This document shows positions 54,363-63,485 of a stretch of DNA of 64,000 nucleotides, in pieces. Position 1 is the stretch's first letter, and each line of letters starts with the position of its first letter. Position numbers and translations under genes: made by a program. Below the pieces are notes generated by a model that saw only the letters and a program-made list of their open reading frames with translations, ran no database searches and was not told where the DNA came from. The DNA comes from Amphritea balenae (lineage in GTDB: Bacteria; Pseudomonadota; Gammaproteobacteria; Pseudomonadales; Balneatricaceae), in NCBI RefSeq assembly GCF_003858655.1, contig NZ_RQXV01000001.1, positions 682,001 to 746,000 of the forward strand, written 5' to 3'.

Positions 54363-54678
54363 TAGGTTCCCCGTCAAATAGAAACTTAAGAATGGATTTA
54401 TAAAGCAGAGGGTGCAACCCGATAGTTGCTAAAAGGAAGGGAATTTATTTGTCCTGATAGTACCTTACGAAGCTCATATTTGTGAGTTTAGATACTCCTA
54501 AAAAGACGGGCTATTCTCCTAAACCAGGGCTACAGATCTTTTTGACCGCATTGTGCCAGGAACGTACATTATGCAAAGCTTTATTTCGGCGTAAAACGGA
54601 AGTTATTCTTGGGTATGGCTATGTCTATGCTAAGTTAGGAATCCATACACTTTTCCTAACACTTAGAAGCAATTGTTT
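54363..54678. other. Intergenic region upstream of an AraC-type gene
   Basis: No supported gene. An inverted repeat GTTAGGA/TCCTAAC (54634-54640 and 54654-54660) lies 20 bp before the AraC-type start and could be an operator or a small hairpin over the leader. Confidence 0.45.
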
Positions 54679-55428
54679 ATGTTACCGACTGTTTGGCTAA
54701 AACCTGGCATTCTAATTATCTATGGCGCATCACTTGATGCCGCCAACCATAAACACAATGCAATTCAGTTAGTTTGGCCAGCAGGAAAATCTCTTTGTCA
54801 GCTTGAAGGAAGAGAGTTAGTCGGGCCTTTGATTATTAATTCCCAGATTGAGCATCAGTTGAGCATGGAAGCAGGCTGGGTATTATTAATTGAACCACAA
54901 AGTAATTTGGGACAACAGCTTAGTGAGCGTCTGGCCCAACGGCCTGCTGTAGCTATTTCTGAGTCGAGCAGTCTGAGCACGATCGCACCAAAGCAAGGAG
55001 ATGACCCGGCCTCTTTATTAGCCCCCTTTTTTTCAATGCTTGGACTCGATGTGACATATGCTGACACAAATGCAACGACATCTTTAACGGATAAGCGCAT
55101 TCAACAATTACTGTCAGACCTGGACCGCTGTCTACTGGGAGACTGCCTGAAACCCCTCTGTTGGCGAGCCTCAGAAGTGGCCAGCCAACTGGCATTATCT
55201 GAAAGTCGCTTCCTGCATCTATTCCGTGAACAAATGGGTATTGCCTGGAGACCCTACCTGCTTTGGAGACGTACGATCTGTGCGATTAGCGCCATAACAA
55301 AGGGGCTCCCTGCTACAGAAGCCGCCCATTTAGCTGGATTTTCCGACAGCGCCCACCTAAGCCGCACTTTTCGTAGCCTCTTTGGTATGTCTATTCGCGA
55401 GGCAAAACATCTGATCAAGCCAGCTTAG
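54679..55428 (+). CDS. AraC-family regulator
   Basis: 249 residues from the ATG at 54679; a TTG two codons earlier is possible. The C-terminal 100 residues hold two helix-turn-helix units: ASEVASQLALSESRFLHLFREQMGIAWRPYLLWRR and ATEAAHLAGFSDSAHLSRTFRSLFGMSIREAKHL. The N-terminal part (about 1-130) is a divergent cupin-like region with little recognisable signature. Base use is more AT-rich at the start than in neighbours. A transglutaminase-like gene follows 70 bp later on the same strand and may be its target. Confidence 0.8.
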   Translation: MLPTVWLKPGILIIYGASLDAANHKHNAIQLVWPAGKSLCQLEGRELVGPLIINSQIEHQLSMEAGWVLLIEPQSNLGQQLSERLAQRPAVAISESSSLSTIAPKQGDDPASLLAPFFSMLGLDVTYADTNATTSLTDKRIQQLLSDLDRCLLGDCLKPLCWRASEVASQLALSESRFLHLFREQMGIAWRPYLLWRRTICAISAITKGLPATEAAHLAGFSDSAHLSRTFRSLFGMSIREAKHLIKPA

Positions 55429-55498
55429 CCAGTTTATTCAAGTTTCCTGCAAAACAAAGCATTACGCTGGAGCAATATTAATTTGTCAGGAGAGCACG

Positions 55499-56227
55499 AT
55501 GAATCAGTCAGGTGAAGACCTTTTAACAACGACCTCTATGCTGGATTTTACTCACCCAGATATACAGGCATTGGTTGAACAGAAAGGCTGGCAGCAGCTA
55601 TCCAGGTATGATGCCATTGGCGAGATATACCACTATGTACGTGATGACATTCTGTTTGGGTACAATGCGGACGACCGCCTCACAGCCAGCCAGGTACTAA
55701 AGGATGGATACGGGCAATGTAATACCAAAGGAACGCTGTTGATGGCTTTGTTACGTGCTGTTGGCATCCCTGCTCGATTTCATGGTTTTACTATCTACAA
55801 CAACTTGCAGCGAGGCGCTATTCCAAACTATTTGTTTGCGATTGCACCAGAAAGGATTATTCATAGCTGGGTCGAGGTGAGCTTGAATGATCAATGGATT
55901 AATCTCGAAGGATATATTATTGATCGTCCTTACCTAGATAAAGTGCAGGCTCGTTTTGGTGATCAAGACACTCAGTTCTCGGGTTATGGCATAGCTACCA
56001 AGTGCCTTTCAAACCCTGCCATCGATTGGCGTGGTGAAGATACCTATATTCAAAGTGAGGGTATTGCAGATGATTTTGGCGTCTATGCTCAACCAGATGA
56101 CTTTTACCTAAACTATGGAAGCAATCTCTCAGGAATAAAGAAGTGGCTGTTTCGCTATTTATTACGGCATTTGATGAATGTCAACGTGAACAGGATTCGT
56201 ACTAAGGGATTAAGCAAAGAGCACTGA
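55499..56227 (+). CDS. Transglutaminase-like cysteine protein
   Basis: 242 residues with a transglutaminase-like core: catalytic C74 in GYGQCNTKGTLLMALLRAVGIPARF, H122 in IIHSWVEV and an acidic third residue at E137 in NLEGYI, where Asp is more common. There is no signal peptide or membrane helix. Such proteins in bacteria act as proteases or amidases on peptides rather than as cross-linkers. AGGAG lies before the ATG. It follows an AraC-type regulator. The function is unknown, though the catalytic triad looks intact. Confidence 0.78.
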   Translation: MNQSGEDLLTTTSMLDFTHPDIQALVEQKGWQQLSRYDAIGEIYHYVRDDILFGYNADDRLTASQVLKDGYGQCNTKGTLLMALLRAVGIPARFHGFTIYNNLQRGAIPNYLFAIAPERIIHSWVEVSLNDQWINLEGYIIDRPYLDKVQARFGDQDTQFSGYGIATKCLSNPAIDWRGEDTYIQSEGIADDFGVYAQPDDFYLNYGSNLSGIKKWLFRYLLRHLMNVNVNRIRTKGLSKEH

Positions 56228-56327
56228 AAAATAGATAACGGCCATGTCCGCTTTGGTTTTTATGCTTTTATCTAGCAAGGGAACTAGCCGCGTAGCGGCG
56301 TTCTAGCAACTCTCGTAAAGCGAGGCA

Positions 56328-56369
56328 TAAGGCACCTGTTACCTGAAGGGGGTGGTAACAGGCGCCTTA
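56328..56369. terminator. Long hairpin between convergent genes
   Basis: TAAGGCACCTGTTACC and GGTAACAGGCGCCTTA form a 16-bp stem with one mismatch and a 10-nt loop. It lies between the convergent transglutaminase gene and the broken porin gene and could end transcription from both sides. Confidence 0.65.
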
Positions 56370-56384
56370 CAGATCAGTTCAAAA

Positions 56385-57318
56385 TCAGAACTTCATCTGC
56401 ATCCCGACCAGGAAGCCCGGATCGGTATCATCGGCATCGTTATCACCGATTTCAGCAAACATGCTGACGCCTTTCTGCTGAGGGAACTTGTAAGTCACGT
56501 TAGCGTACCAGCCCGTCACGTCATCACCGGCTTCTTCATCACGGTTCTTAATACCCAGTGCAACCTTAGTCGTCTCAGCAATCGGGAAAGCCGTCACCAG
56601 CTTATAAACCTCTGCAGTATCATCCATGAAACCGTAGTCTGCCCCGAAGGTAGCAAAGCCAGCATCATATTCAACACCTACACCCCATGCCGAAACAGAA
56701 TCAGAGCCGGCAGCCTGGTAGTTCTGATACGCGGCCATCAGATCCAGATCACCGACCGAAGTAGAGACAAACAGGTCAGCCGACTTATTACCGCCGCTGC
56801 TCGGGCTACCTTCAGCTTCCAGATCTGTAGAGACTGATACAAAGAGGTTATCGAACTGAGCATCCACACGAACAACATCGTCACCGGCATCATCATTCAG
56901 ATCAAATACATCATCTTCGACAACGGTTTCGTAGGCTTTCTCAACACTGAACTTATCGCTGGAATAGTTCTGCTTACCAAACCGCAGATCAATATTGTCA
57001 AAAGCAGTCCCAGGTACGCCTCTTCTAACTTACCGCCATCGTCAGCCGAAGGATCGTTAGCCTTTTTATCGAAGCTGTAATCCAGCTGACCGAATGCCGC
57101 CATGTTATTACCCAGATCGTAGGTCAGGCGATTCTTAAGCTCCTGATCATCAAATTCCAGATCGATATCTTTATCTTCACCAATCTTCTGACGCAGCTGA
57201 ACCTGCAGATCACCTTTCAGTTCATATTTCAGACCGTTGCTTTCATAGAGGTGGTTGCCTGTACAGAACCCGCCAGTGTCGCCGCAGCAATAGCTGTAGC
57301 TAAAACTACCTTCTTCAT
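56385..57318 (-). pseudogene. Outer-membrane porin gene with two frameshifts
   Basis: A porin of about 310 residues, read in three pieces. The ATG at 57318 has GGTGGAG upstream and encodes a signal peptide (MKKVVLATAIAAATLAG then SVQA). That frame stops early. A shift near 57250 (ACCACC-TCTAT, consistent with one lost C) restores LYESNGLKYELKGDLQVQ. A second shift near 57005 (GGACTG-CTTTTGAC, one lost G) restores FDNIDLRFGKQNYSS. The last frame continues to LVGMQMKF, the C-terminal Phe of Gram-negative porins. The sequence resembles Gram-negative general porins with KYELKGDLQVQ and LRFGKQ. Either the gene is recently inactivated or the two shifts are sequencing errors in short runs. Confidence 0.85.
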
Positions 57319-57526
57319 TATCAATCTCCACCTAGTATATGGATTACTTATTATGTTTTTGGCTTTGGATCAGACCTTGTCTGATATCCGTTGGTGCTCT
57401 TTATTAACAATTGGTGCTCTTGTTACAAACAGGTTAACGATCAATTAAATAGGTAAGAAGTTATTGAAAATAAAGGAGGGGGGTAAAGTCTTTAAAAGAC
57501 TTAAATATCATTAAGTTCACATGCAT

Positions 57527-57550
57527 AAAAAAACCGGCTTTCGCCGGCTT
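57527..57550 (-). terminator. Terminator of the tct operon
   Basis: On the minus strand AAGCCGGC-GAAA-GCCGGTTTTTTT forms a stem with a stable GAAA tetraloop and seven T, about 57 bp after the tctA stop. Confidence 0.88.
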
Positions 57551-57606
57551 TATTTGTTAAAGGGGTTTTCTAGCAAGTCGCAAAGCGACGGTCTTATAAA
57601 GCTTTG

Positions 57607-59148
57607 CTAACCTTCGCCTTCAGTTACAGCAACTTCCGGGCCTTTGACAGCCCGACGGCCACGCAGGTACTCAAGAACGGGAGGCAGGCAAAGTACGATA
57701 ATTGCAGTCAGGACGATGCCCAACGTCAGTGGACGCTCCCACAGGAAAGCTAAGCTACCATCAGAAATAACCAACGCCCGGCTCAGGTTAGTTTCCATCA
57801 GGCCACCAAGGATGAAGCCAAGCAGCATCGGCGCCATTGGAAAACTAAGCAGTTTCAGGAATATCGCAATCACCGTAATAATCGCCATCATATGGATATC
57901 GAAACTATTAAAGCTGACCAGATAAACCCCGGTAATTGAGAAGAACAGAATCAGCGGAATCAGAATCGGACGCGGAATAACCAGCAACTTCGAAATGTAT
58001 GGGATCAGCGGCAGGTTCAGGATCAACAGCACCAGATTACCGAAGTACATGGAGATAATGACTGACCAGAAAACATCCGGGTTATCGATGAACAGACGCG
58101 GACCCGGCTGAATACCATAGGCAATCAAAGCACCCAGCATAATAGCGGTGGTTCCTGAACCCGGAATACCCAACGTTAATAGTGGCACGAAAGAGCCGGT
58201 AGACGCTGCATTGTTGGCGGATTCAGGCGCTGCAAGACCGCGCAGGGAACCCTTACCAAACTTGAGTTTCTCTTTAGCTGAAGCGATATTTCGCTCTAAT
58301 CCATAAGCCAGGAACGATGCGATCGTTGCGCCGGCACCCGGCAGAACACCAATAATAAAGCCAAACACAGATGAACGGCCTATCGTAGGTGCAATTTCCT
58401 TAATCTCCTCTTTGCTCAGTTTCATGCTGCCGAGCTTGCTCATATCAACCTGTTCTTCTTCCTCTTTGTGCTGACCATTCAGAACGGTCATCACTACCTC
58501 AGTCAGAGCAAAAGTAGCCATCGCAAGCAACAAAAAGCTAACGCCATCGATCAGGTCGATATTGCCAAAGGTAAAGCGGGTCGCTCCGGAAGTGGTATCG
58601 GTGCCGACAGTCGCTATCATCAGACCGAATACGGTCATCATCAGAGCTTTGATCACCTGCCCCTTACCCGAGAAAGCGGCAACGGCAGTCAGGCCAAGGA
58701 CCATCAGGGCAAAGTAATCGGTGGACTGGAAGCTCAGCGAAACTGTCGCCAGTGCCGGTGCCGCAAACAACAGCGCTATCGCGGCTATCGTTCCGCCGGT
58801 GAACGATGAATATGCAGCCAGTGCCAGCGCCTTACCCGCCTGGTTCTTCTGAGCCAACGGATAACCGTCAAATGCAGTTACTACAGTGCTGGCACAGCCT
58901 GGTGCATTGATCAGGATAGATGAGGTGGAGCCTCCAAATACTGCACCATAATAGACACCAGCCATCAGGATAATCCCTGATGAAGGATCGAGGCCATAGG
59001 TAATTGGGATCATCAGCGCGACTGCTGAGATAGGCCCCAAACCGGGCAACATACCAATAAATGTACCGGCGAAACAACCGACCACCACCATCAACAGGTT
59101 AAAGGGCATCACCGCAGTGGATAGCCCGGTAAATATTCCGTCTAACAT
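57607..59148 (-). CDS. tctA: Tripartite tricarboxylate transporter large permease TctA
   Basis: 513 residues, the usual size, with about twelve membrane helices. The family segments GTFIGMLPGLGPISAVALMIPITYGLDPSSGIILMAGVYYGAVFGGSTSSILINAPG and its repeat GFIIGVLPGAGATIASFLAYGLERN are present, as is PESANNAASTGSFVPLLTLGIPGSGTTAIMLGAL. It moves the solute bound by TctC across the inner membrane, probably a di- or tricarboxylate. It overlaps no gene but starts 4 bp after tctB. It is last in the operon tctC-tctB-tctA. The C-terminal tail is short and acidic. Confidence 0.95.
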   Translation of the reverse strand: MLDGIFTGLSTAVMPFNLLMVVVGCFAGTFIGMLPGLGPISAVALMIPITYGLDPSSGIILMAGVYYGAVFGGSTSSILINAPGCASTVVTAFDGYPLAQKNQAGKALALAAYSSFTGGTIAAIALLFAAPALATVSLSFQSTDYFALMVLGLTAVAAFSGKGQVIKALMMTVFGLMIATVGTDTTSGATRFTFGNIDLIDGVSFLLLAMATFALTEVVMTVLNGQHKEEEEQVDMSKLGSMKLSKEEIKEIAPTIGRSSVFGFIIGVLPGAGATIASFLAYGLERNIASAKEKLKFGKGSLRGLAAPESANNAASTGSFVPLLTLGIPGSGTTAIMLGALIAYGIQPGPRLFIDNPDVFWSVIISMYFGNLVLLILNLPLIPYISKLLVIPRPILIPLILFFSITGVYLVSFNSFDIHMMAIITVIAIFLKLLSFPMAPMLLGFILGGLMETNLSRALVISDGSLAFLWERPLTLGIVLTAIIVLCLPPVLEYLRGRRAVKGPEVAVTEGEG

Positions 59149-59152
59149 CTGC

Positions 59153-59626
59153 TTATCCTCCGAACAATTGAGTTAACAGTTTGCCTGGTGCCAGATAGAT
59201 ATCCAGCAACTGAGTCAGGACAAACCAGATGCCTGCAGCGAATGGTACTGAGGCAAGCAACAACATTTTTGGCCGACGCTCACCCAACAACCAGTATCCT
59301 GATATCAGGAAAAACACAGTCGCCAGCATAAACCCAACCCAGTCCAGCGCCAGGGCAAACAGCACCACCAACAACAATAATTTAGCTACCAGCGGGAAGT
59401 CATACCCCTTAAGGCTGAGTTTGTGCTCTACACCTTTATCAGCGGTAAACAATAGACCAATAGATAAAATGCCACCGAGAGTCGCCAGCGCATATGGCAG
59501 AGTCTGCGCATGGAATGGTTCAAACTCGTCACCCGGCAACAACGCGATATCACCCGCGTAGTAACCGTAAACAACCGACAGGCACAGAAACACCAGTCCA
59601 CCAATATGGTCTTTAGTAATAATCAT
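59153..59626 (-). CDS. tctB: Tripartite tricarboxylate transporter small permease TctB
   Basis: 157 residues from the ATG at 59626 (MIITKDHIGGLVFL), preferred over a longer frame starting at 59695 that would add 23 residues with no membrane character. Four membrane helices are visible: IGGLVFLCLSVVYGYYA, LATLGGILSIGLLFTA, LLLLVVLFALALDWVGFMLATVFFLISGYWLLG and LASVPFAAGIWFVLTQLLDIYL. TctB proteins conserve little sequence; identification rests on size, helices and position just before tctA. Confidence 0.88.
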   Translation of the reverse strand: MIITKDHIGGLVFLCLSVVYGYYAGDIALLPGDEFEPFHAQTLPYALATLGGILSIGLLFTADKGVEHKLSLKGYDFPLVAKLLLLVVLFALALDWVGFMLATVFFLISGYWLLGERRPKMLLLASVPFAAGIWFVLTQLLDIYLAPGKLLTQLFGG

Positions 59627-59671
59627 GGGACGCTCCCGGACGGTGGAATATTCCGTCGTTACGATAAAAAA

Positions 59672-59749
59672 TCTCCGGGGCCTGCCCTGCAGCAAATACA
59701 GGCAGAGGCATCAGACCTGACACAGTGATTAAATAATCAGCCCCGGAGA
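59672..59749 (-). other. Intercistronic long-range stem-loop between tctC and tctB
   Basis: TCTCCGGGGC (59672-59681) and GCCCCGGAGA (59740-59749) form a perfect 10-bp stem with a 58-nt loop that contains a nested GCCTGCC/GGCAGAGGC pair. It lies in the 273-bp gap between tctC and tctB, a place where stable stem-loops can protect the upstream mRNA and raise binding-protein output. Confidence 0.6.
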
Positions 59750-59899
59750 AAAGCAGCGATAAAACTTAGAATAGGAAAAACTATGAACAGACCCTCTACG
59801 CTTCAGCATGCCTTTTCGGGTGCTGGCTTACAGAAAACGCTTTGGGCCTACTCGCAGAACTCTTGCTAGTTAAAAGAAAGCTAGGTCCTTAAAAGAGAC

Positions 59900-60883
59900 T
59901 TACTTCAAAAAGCCAAGCTCACGCATCAAATCACCGACCTCTTTCTCTTGCTGTTCCAGGAAGCTGATGAACTGCGCATCCGGCTTGAAGATCTCTACCC
60001 AGCCATTACGCGCCCGTACTGTTTCCCATTCGTCAGTCTGGTACATCTTTTCCAGAGTCTTAACGAACTCAGCTTTCTGACTGTCAGAGGTACCCGGAGC
60101 GGCAAAGAAACCACGCCAGTTAACGAAGGTAGCGTCGTAGCCCAGCTCTTTCAATGTAGGCACATCAGGTGCTGCTGCATTACGCTCATCACCGGTCATC
60201 ACCAGAATCCGAACTTCACCCGCTTCTGCCAGTGCCAACGCTTCACTGAAGCCAGTTGAGAGCAACTGAGTCTCACCGGATAGCAAACCTGCCATCGCTT
60301 TACCGCCAGCATCATAAGCAACATAACGCACCTGACGTGCATCGCCACCGGTGGCTTTAAATGCCATCGCTGCGACTAAGTGATCCATACTCCCACGAGC
60401 AGAACCACCTGCGATCTTGATTGAACGTGGATCAGCTTTGTAATCAGCAACAACCTGTTCAAAGCTGCTGTACTTCGAATCTTTCTTTACTACGAAAGCG
60501 CCAAAATCACCAATAGTTGCAGCAACGGGCGTCAGGTCTCTGAATGACTGTGGGAAGACTTTAGACAGAGAACGGATCACGATCGGCGTGGAGTTAACCA
60601 TCAGCGTGTCGGTTTTCTGTCCGGCGGTTTCGATCAGGTGAGCGATCGCTTTACCGCCACCACCACCGGACATATTTTCATAAGAGATACTGTCAACCAG
60701 ACCCGCCTTGGACAGCGCCTCGCCGGTACCACGTGCGGTAGAATCCCAACCACCGCCGGCACCACCAGGGATCAGGAAGTGAACCGATTCAAGCGCTGCC
60801 ACATGGAAAGATGCACTCGCAGTCAGACAGGTTGTCAGTGCTGCAGCAATCAAAGATTTTTTATTTACAGATTTACAGAACAT
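59900..60883 (-). CDS. tctC: Tripartite tricarboxylate transporter binding protein TctC (Bug family)
   Basis: 327 residues with a signal peptide ending near FHVAA. The Bug-type fold shows VHFLIPGGAGGGWDSTARGTGEAL (first ligand loop) and FGAFVVKKDSKYSSFEQVVADYKADPRSIKIAGGSARGSMDHL (second), which bind carboxylate through water molecules in other members. It is a periplasmic solute receptor for TctA/TctB. It is first in the operon and divergent from a CitA-type sensor kinase gene. A citrate-like ligand is suggested by the family and the regulator. Confidence 0.92.
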   Translation of the reverse strand: MFCKSVNKKSLIAAALTTCLTASASFHVAALESVHFLIPGGAGGGWDSTARGTGEALSKAGLVDSISYENMSGGGGGKAIAHLIETAGQKTDTLMVNSTPIVIRSLSKVFPQSFRDLTPVAATIGDFGAFVVKKDSKYSSFEQVVADYKADPRSIKIAGGSARGSMDHLVAAMAFKATGGDARQVRYVAYDAGGKAMAGLLSGETQLLSTGFSEALALAEAGEVRILVMTGDERNAAAPDVPTLKELGYDATFVNWRGFFAAPGTSDSQKAEFVKTLEKMYQTDEWETVRARNGWVEIFKPDAQFISFLEQQEKEVGDLMRELGFLK

Positions 60884-61075
60884 CGGGTAATGCCTCGTTT
60901 TATTTTTGTGATGTCTGCAAGGTAGATGTTGAACGTTTCTAAATGAAGCTTATGAAATTAAAGGCTTTTTAAAGCATAAAATTCATTTTGTTCATAAAGT
61001 TCACGGGCCTTATCCGGTTCTATTGCTTACTATCTATACAGTAGGTTTAAAAGCATTTTGGAGCAGCAACAAAAT
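60884..61075. promoter_or_regulatory. Divergent promoter region tctC / sensor kinase
   Basis: A 192-bp AT-rich region that must carry both promoters. Repeats of ATGAA and TTCAT, at about 60940-61003, resemble the AT-rich sites used by CitB/DcuR-type regulators, but I cannot assign a defined operator. Confidence 0.4.
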
Positions 61076-62695
61076 ATGAAGCAACCCCAGATAAAACCAG
61101 GCCGGTTAAAGCTGAAAAGCAGGATGATCCTTATCCTGGGAGTTATGGCGCTGGTGCAAACCGGTTTTATCGGTCTTTTCGCCCTGCATTATCTGGAGCG
61201 TTCCCTGGATGAACAGATCGGACAACGGGCACTGGATGTAGCTAAAACCATCGCCGCCATGCCGCAGATCGTCGACGCCGTTAAGCGGCGTGACATCGAA
61301 TACCTACAGCCGGTCAGCTTGTCACTGGCGATTACGACCCGCGCCCGTTTTGTCGTCATTGGTGATAAAAGTGGTATCCGGCTGGCCCACCCTAAACCTG
61401 AGAAACTAGGCCACTCAATGGCTGATGATGATGGTGATACCGGCTATCAGGCACTGATACAGGGCCAGGGGTATATTGCAAAAGCGGTAGGTTCGCTGGG
61501 CTGGTCAATGCGGGGCAAAGCCCCGGTTGTTATGTCAGATGGCACTATTGTCGGACTGGTCTCTGTCGGTTACGGACTGGACCGGGTCAGCGAGATCATT
61601 AATCGTTACAGAGTCACCCTGCTACTGGTTATTCTTTGCTCCTTTATTCTCAGTGCGGTTATTGCCGTCTGGTTTGCCAACCACTTTAAGAAAGCGATAT
61701 TCGGGCTGGAGCCAGAACAGATCGCCCGGTTATTTGATGAACAACGCGCTACGCTTGAGTCAGTACGGGAAGGCATTATCGCAATTAATAGCAATAGCGA
61801 GATCACAACCGTTAATCAGACAGCGATCGAAACCCTGGGCCTGCCTAAAGAGAGTAACCTGATCGGTCGGAAAGTCGATGAGGTACTCCCCGACAGCTCT
61901 ATGCTGGAGGTACTCCAAAACGGAGAGCCGCAATATGATCGTGAAGTATGGCGTGGTGACTTTTGCATTATTGCCAACCGTTTGCCACTCAAACAAGGCG
62001 ATAAAATTACCGGTGCAGTCTCCAGTTTTCGTCGTAAAGACGAACTGGATATGGTGAGCCAGAAGCTCACCCGTATCCAGCAATATGCTGATACCCTGCG
62101 CAGCCAGTCCCATGAATATTCCAATAAGCTGCATACTATCGCCGGACTGATCGAGATAGGTGCCACCGACGAAGCCCTCAACCTGATCGGCCAGGAATCT
62201 GCCAGCCATCAGGAACTGATTCATCTGCTAATGCGCGCTGTACCCGACCCTATTCTGGCAGGCTGTCTTTTAGGAAAGTACAACCGGGCCAGAGAGCTGG
62301 GCCTGAAACTGATTATCGACCCGGAAAGCGAAATGAAGCAGCTACCGGATTACCTGCCCCGTGAACAGCTGGTCACTATCCTGGGTAACCTGATCGATAA
62401 TGCGCTGGAAGCGACACTGCGACAACAGGGCAGTGAAGGTGAAATTCAGCTATCGATGACTGACCTGGGCAACGATCTGATTTTTGAAATAGAGGATCAG
62501 GGAGAGGGGCTGTCAGAACAACAACAGCTACAAATTTTCGAAAAAGGCTACAGCAGTAAAAACAGCGAAGGACACGGTTATGGCCTGCATCTGGTACAAA
62601 GCCTGCTTCACAAACTCAATGGCAGTATCAGCATTGAAAGCACCCTTGCTGGCGGCAGCCGTTTCACTGTTTATATTCCTAAAAATAAGAACTAA
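61076..62695 (+). CDS. CitA/DcuS-type sensor histidine kinase
   Basis: 539 residues from the ATG at 61076 (GGAG 12 bases upstream); a TTG at 61058 would add six. The first helix (MILILGVMALVQTGFIGLFAL) is followed by a periplasmic PDC/PAS-like sensor (about 40-175) with DKSGIRLAHPKPEKLG, typical of CitA/DcuS. A second helix, a cytoplasmic PAS (about 215-320) and a SpoOB-like H-box SQSHEYSNKLHTIAGLI (H346) follow. The ATPase domain has the N box NLIDNALEA, EDQGEGL and a GHGYGLHLV G2 box. It likely senses citrate or another carboxylate and controls the divergent tct operon through the response regulator encoded next. Confidence 0.92.
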   Translation: MKQPQIKPGRLKLKSRMILILGVMALVQTGFIGLFALHYLERSLDEQIGQRALDVAKTIAAMPQIVDAVKRRDIEYLQPVSLSLAITTRARFVVIGDKSGIRLAHPKPEKLGHSMADDDGDTGYQALIQGQGYIAKAVGSLGWSMRGKAPVVMSDGTIVGLVSVGYGLDRVSEIINRYRVTLLLVILCSFILSAVIAVWFANHFKKAIFGLEPEQIARLFDEQRATLESVREGIIAINSNSEITTVNQTAIETLGLPKESNLIGRKVDEVLPDSSMLEVLQNGEPQYDREVWRGDFCIIANRLPLKQGDKITGAVSSFRRKDELDMVSQKLTRIQQYADTLRSQSHEYSNKLHTIAGLIEIGATDEALNLIGQESASHQELIHLLMRAVPDPILAGCLLGKYNRARELGLKLIIDPESEMKQLPDYLPREQLVTILGNLIDNALEATLRQQGSEGEIQLSMTDLGNDLIFEIEDQGEGLSEQQQLQIFEKGYSSKNSEGHGYGLHLVQSLLHKLNGSISIESTLAGGSRFTVYIPKNKN

Positions 62696-62709
62696 AGAGT
62701 TATAAAAGC

Positions 62710-63402
62710 ATGATTAAAGTTGTAATTGCCGAGGATGACCCACAGATCGCTGAAATACAGCGCCGCTTTCTGGATCGAATTGAAGGTTTTGAACTGGTAG
62801 GTATCGCCCACGGACTGGAAGAAGCCGAAGATCTGATCGAGATTTTACAGCCCAACCTGATACTACTGGATATTATGTTCCCTACCGGTACCGGGCTGGA
62901 GCTACTGCGTAAAATTCGTGCAGGCAACAGCAGTGTTGATGTCATCATGATCACCGCAGCCACAGAAGTGGAAACCCTGCGTGAAGCCCTGCATGGCGGA
63001 GTCTTTGACTACATCCTCAAGCCGCTAGTGTTTGAACGTTTACAGGAAACTCTGGCCAACTATCAACAACACCTGATCAAGTTCGAAGCACTGCAATCCC
63101 TGGCGCAAAGTGATGTGGATGATGTATTGCCCCGCACTACAAATACTCAGGAATCACCCGAGACATCAGCATCTCAGGCTCGCCTGCCCAAAGGGATTGA
63201 TGGCCTGACCCTCGAGAAAATCCGCAAGGTCTTCAATAAACAGAGCCAAAGCCTGAATGCTGAGGAAGCCGGTGAAATCATAGGGGCCAGCCGCACAACA
63301 GCCCGCCGTTATCTTGAATTCATGGTCAGCCAGAATGAGTTAAACGCCGAAGTCAGCTACGGCACCGTGGGACGGCCCGAAAGACGATATCAGCGAAGCT
63401 GA
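62710..63402 (+). CDS. CitB/DcuR-type response regulator
   Basis: 230 residues. The receiver has EDD at residues 8-10, the phosphorylation site D54 in LILLDIMFPTG, MITAATE (Thr switch) and LKPL (Lys). The C-terminal domain is a helix-turn-helix of the DcuR/CitB group, LNAEEAGEIIGASRTTARRYLEFMVSQ. It starts 14 bp after the sensor kinase stop and is clearly its partner. The linker between (about 125-170) is poorly conserved. The tct operon is the probable target. Confidence 0.93.
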   Translation: MIKVVIAEDDPQIAEIQRRFLDRIEGFELVGIAHGLEEAEDLIEILQPNLILLDIMFPTGTGLELLRKIRAGNSSVDVIMITAATEVETLREALHGGVFDYILKPLVFERLQETLANYQQHLIKFEALQSLAQSDVDDVLPRTTNTQESPETSASQARLPKGIDGLTLEKIRKVFNKQSQSLNAEEAGEIIGASRTTARRYLEFMVSQNELNAEVSYGTVGRPERRYQRS

Positions 63403-63485
63403 GTAATACCTAAAGAAGAGTTGCTTGTTTTTCTGGCCAAAGGGGCAGTCAGATCCCCGCTATTCGGGCATAGCGAAGCAATTCG

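Noticed and set aside
54482-54700. 72-residue frame before the AraC-type gene
   Set aside because: It overlaps the AraC start and the inverted repeat, and no homology or ribosome-binding site is seen.
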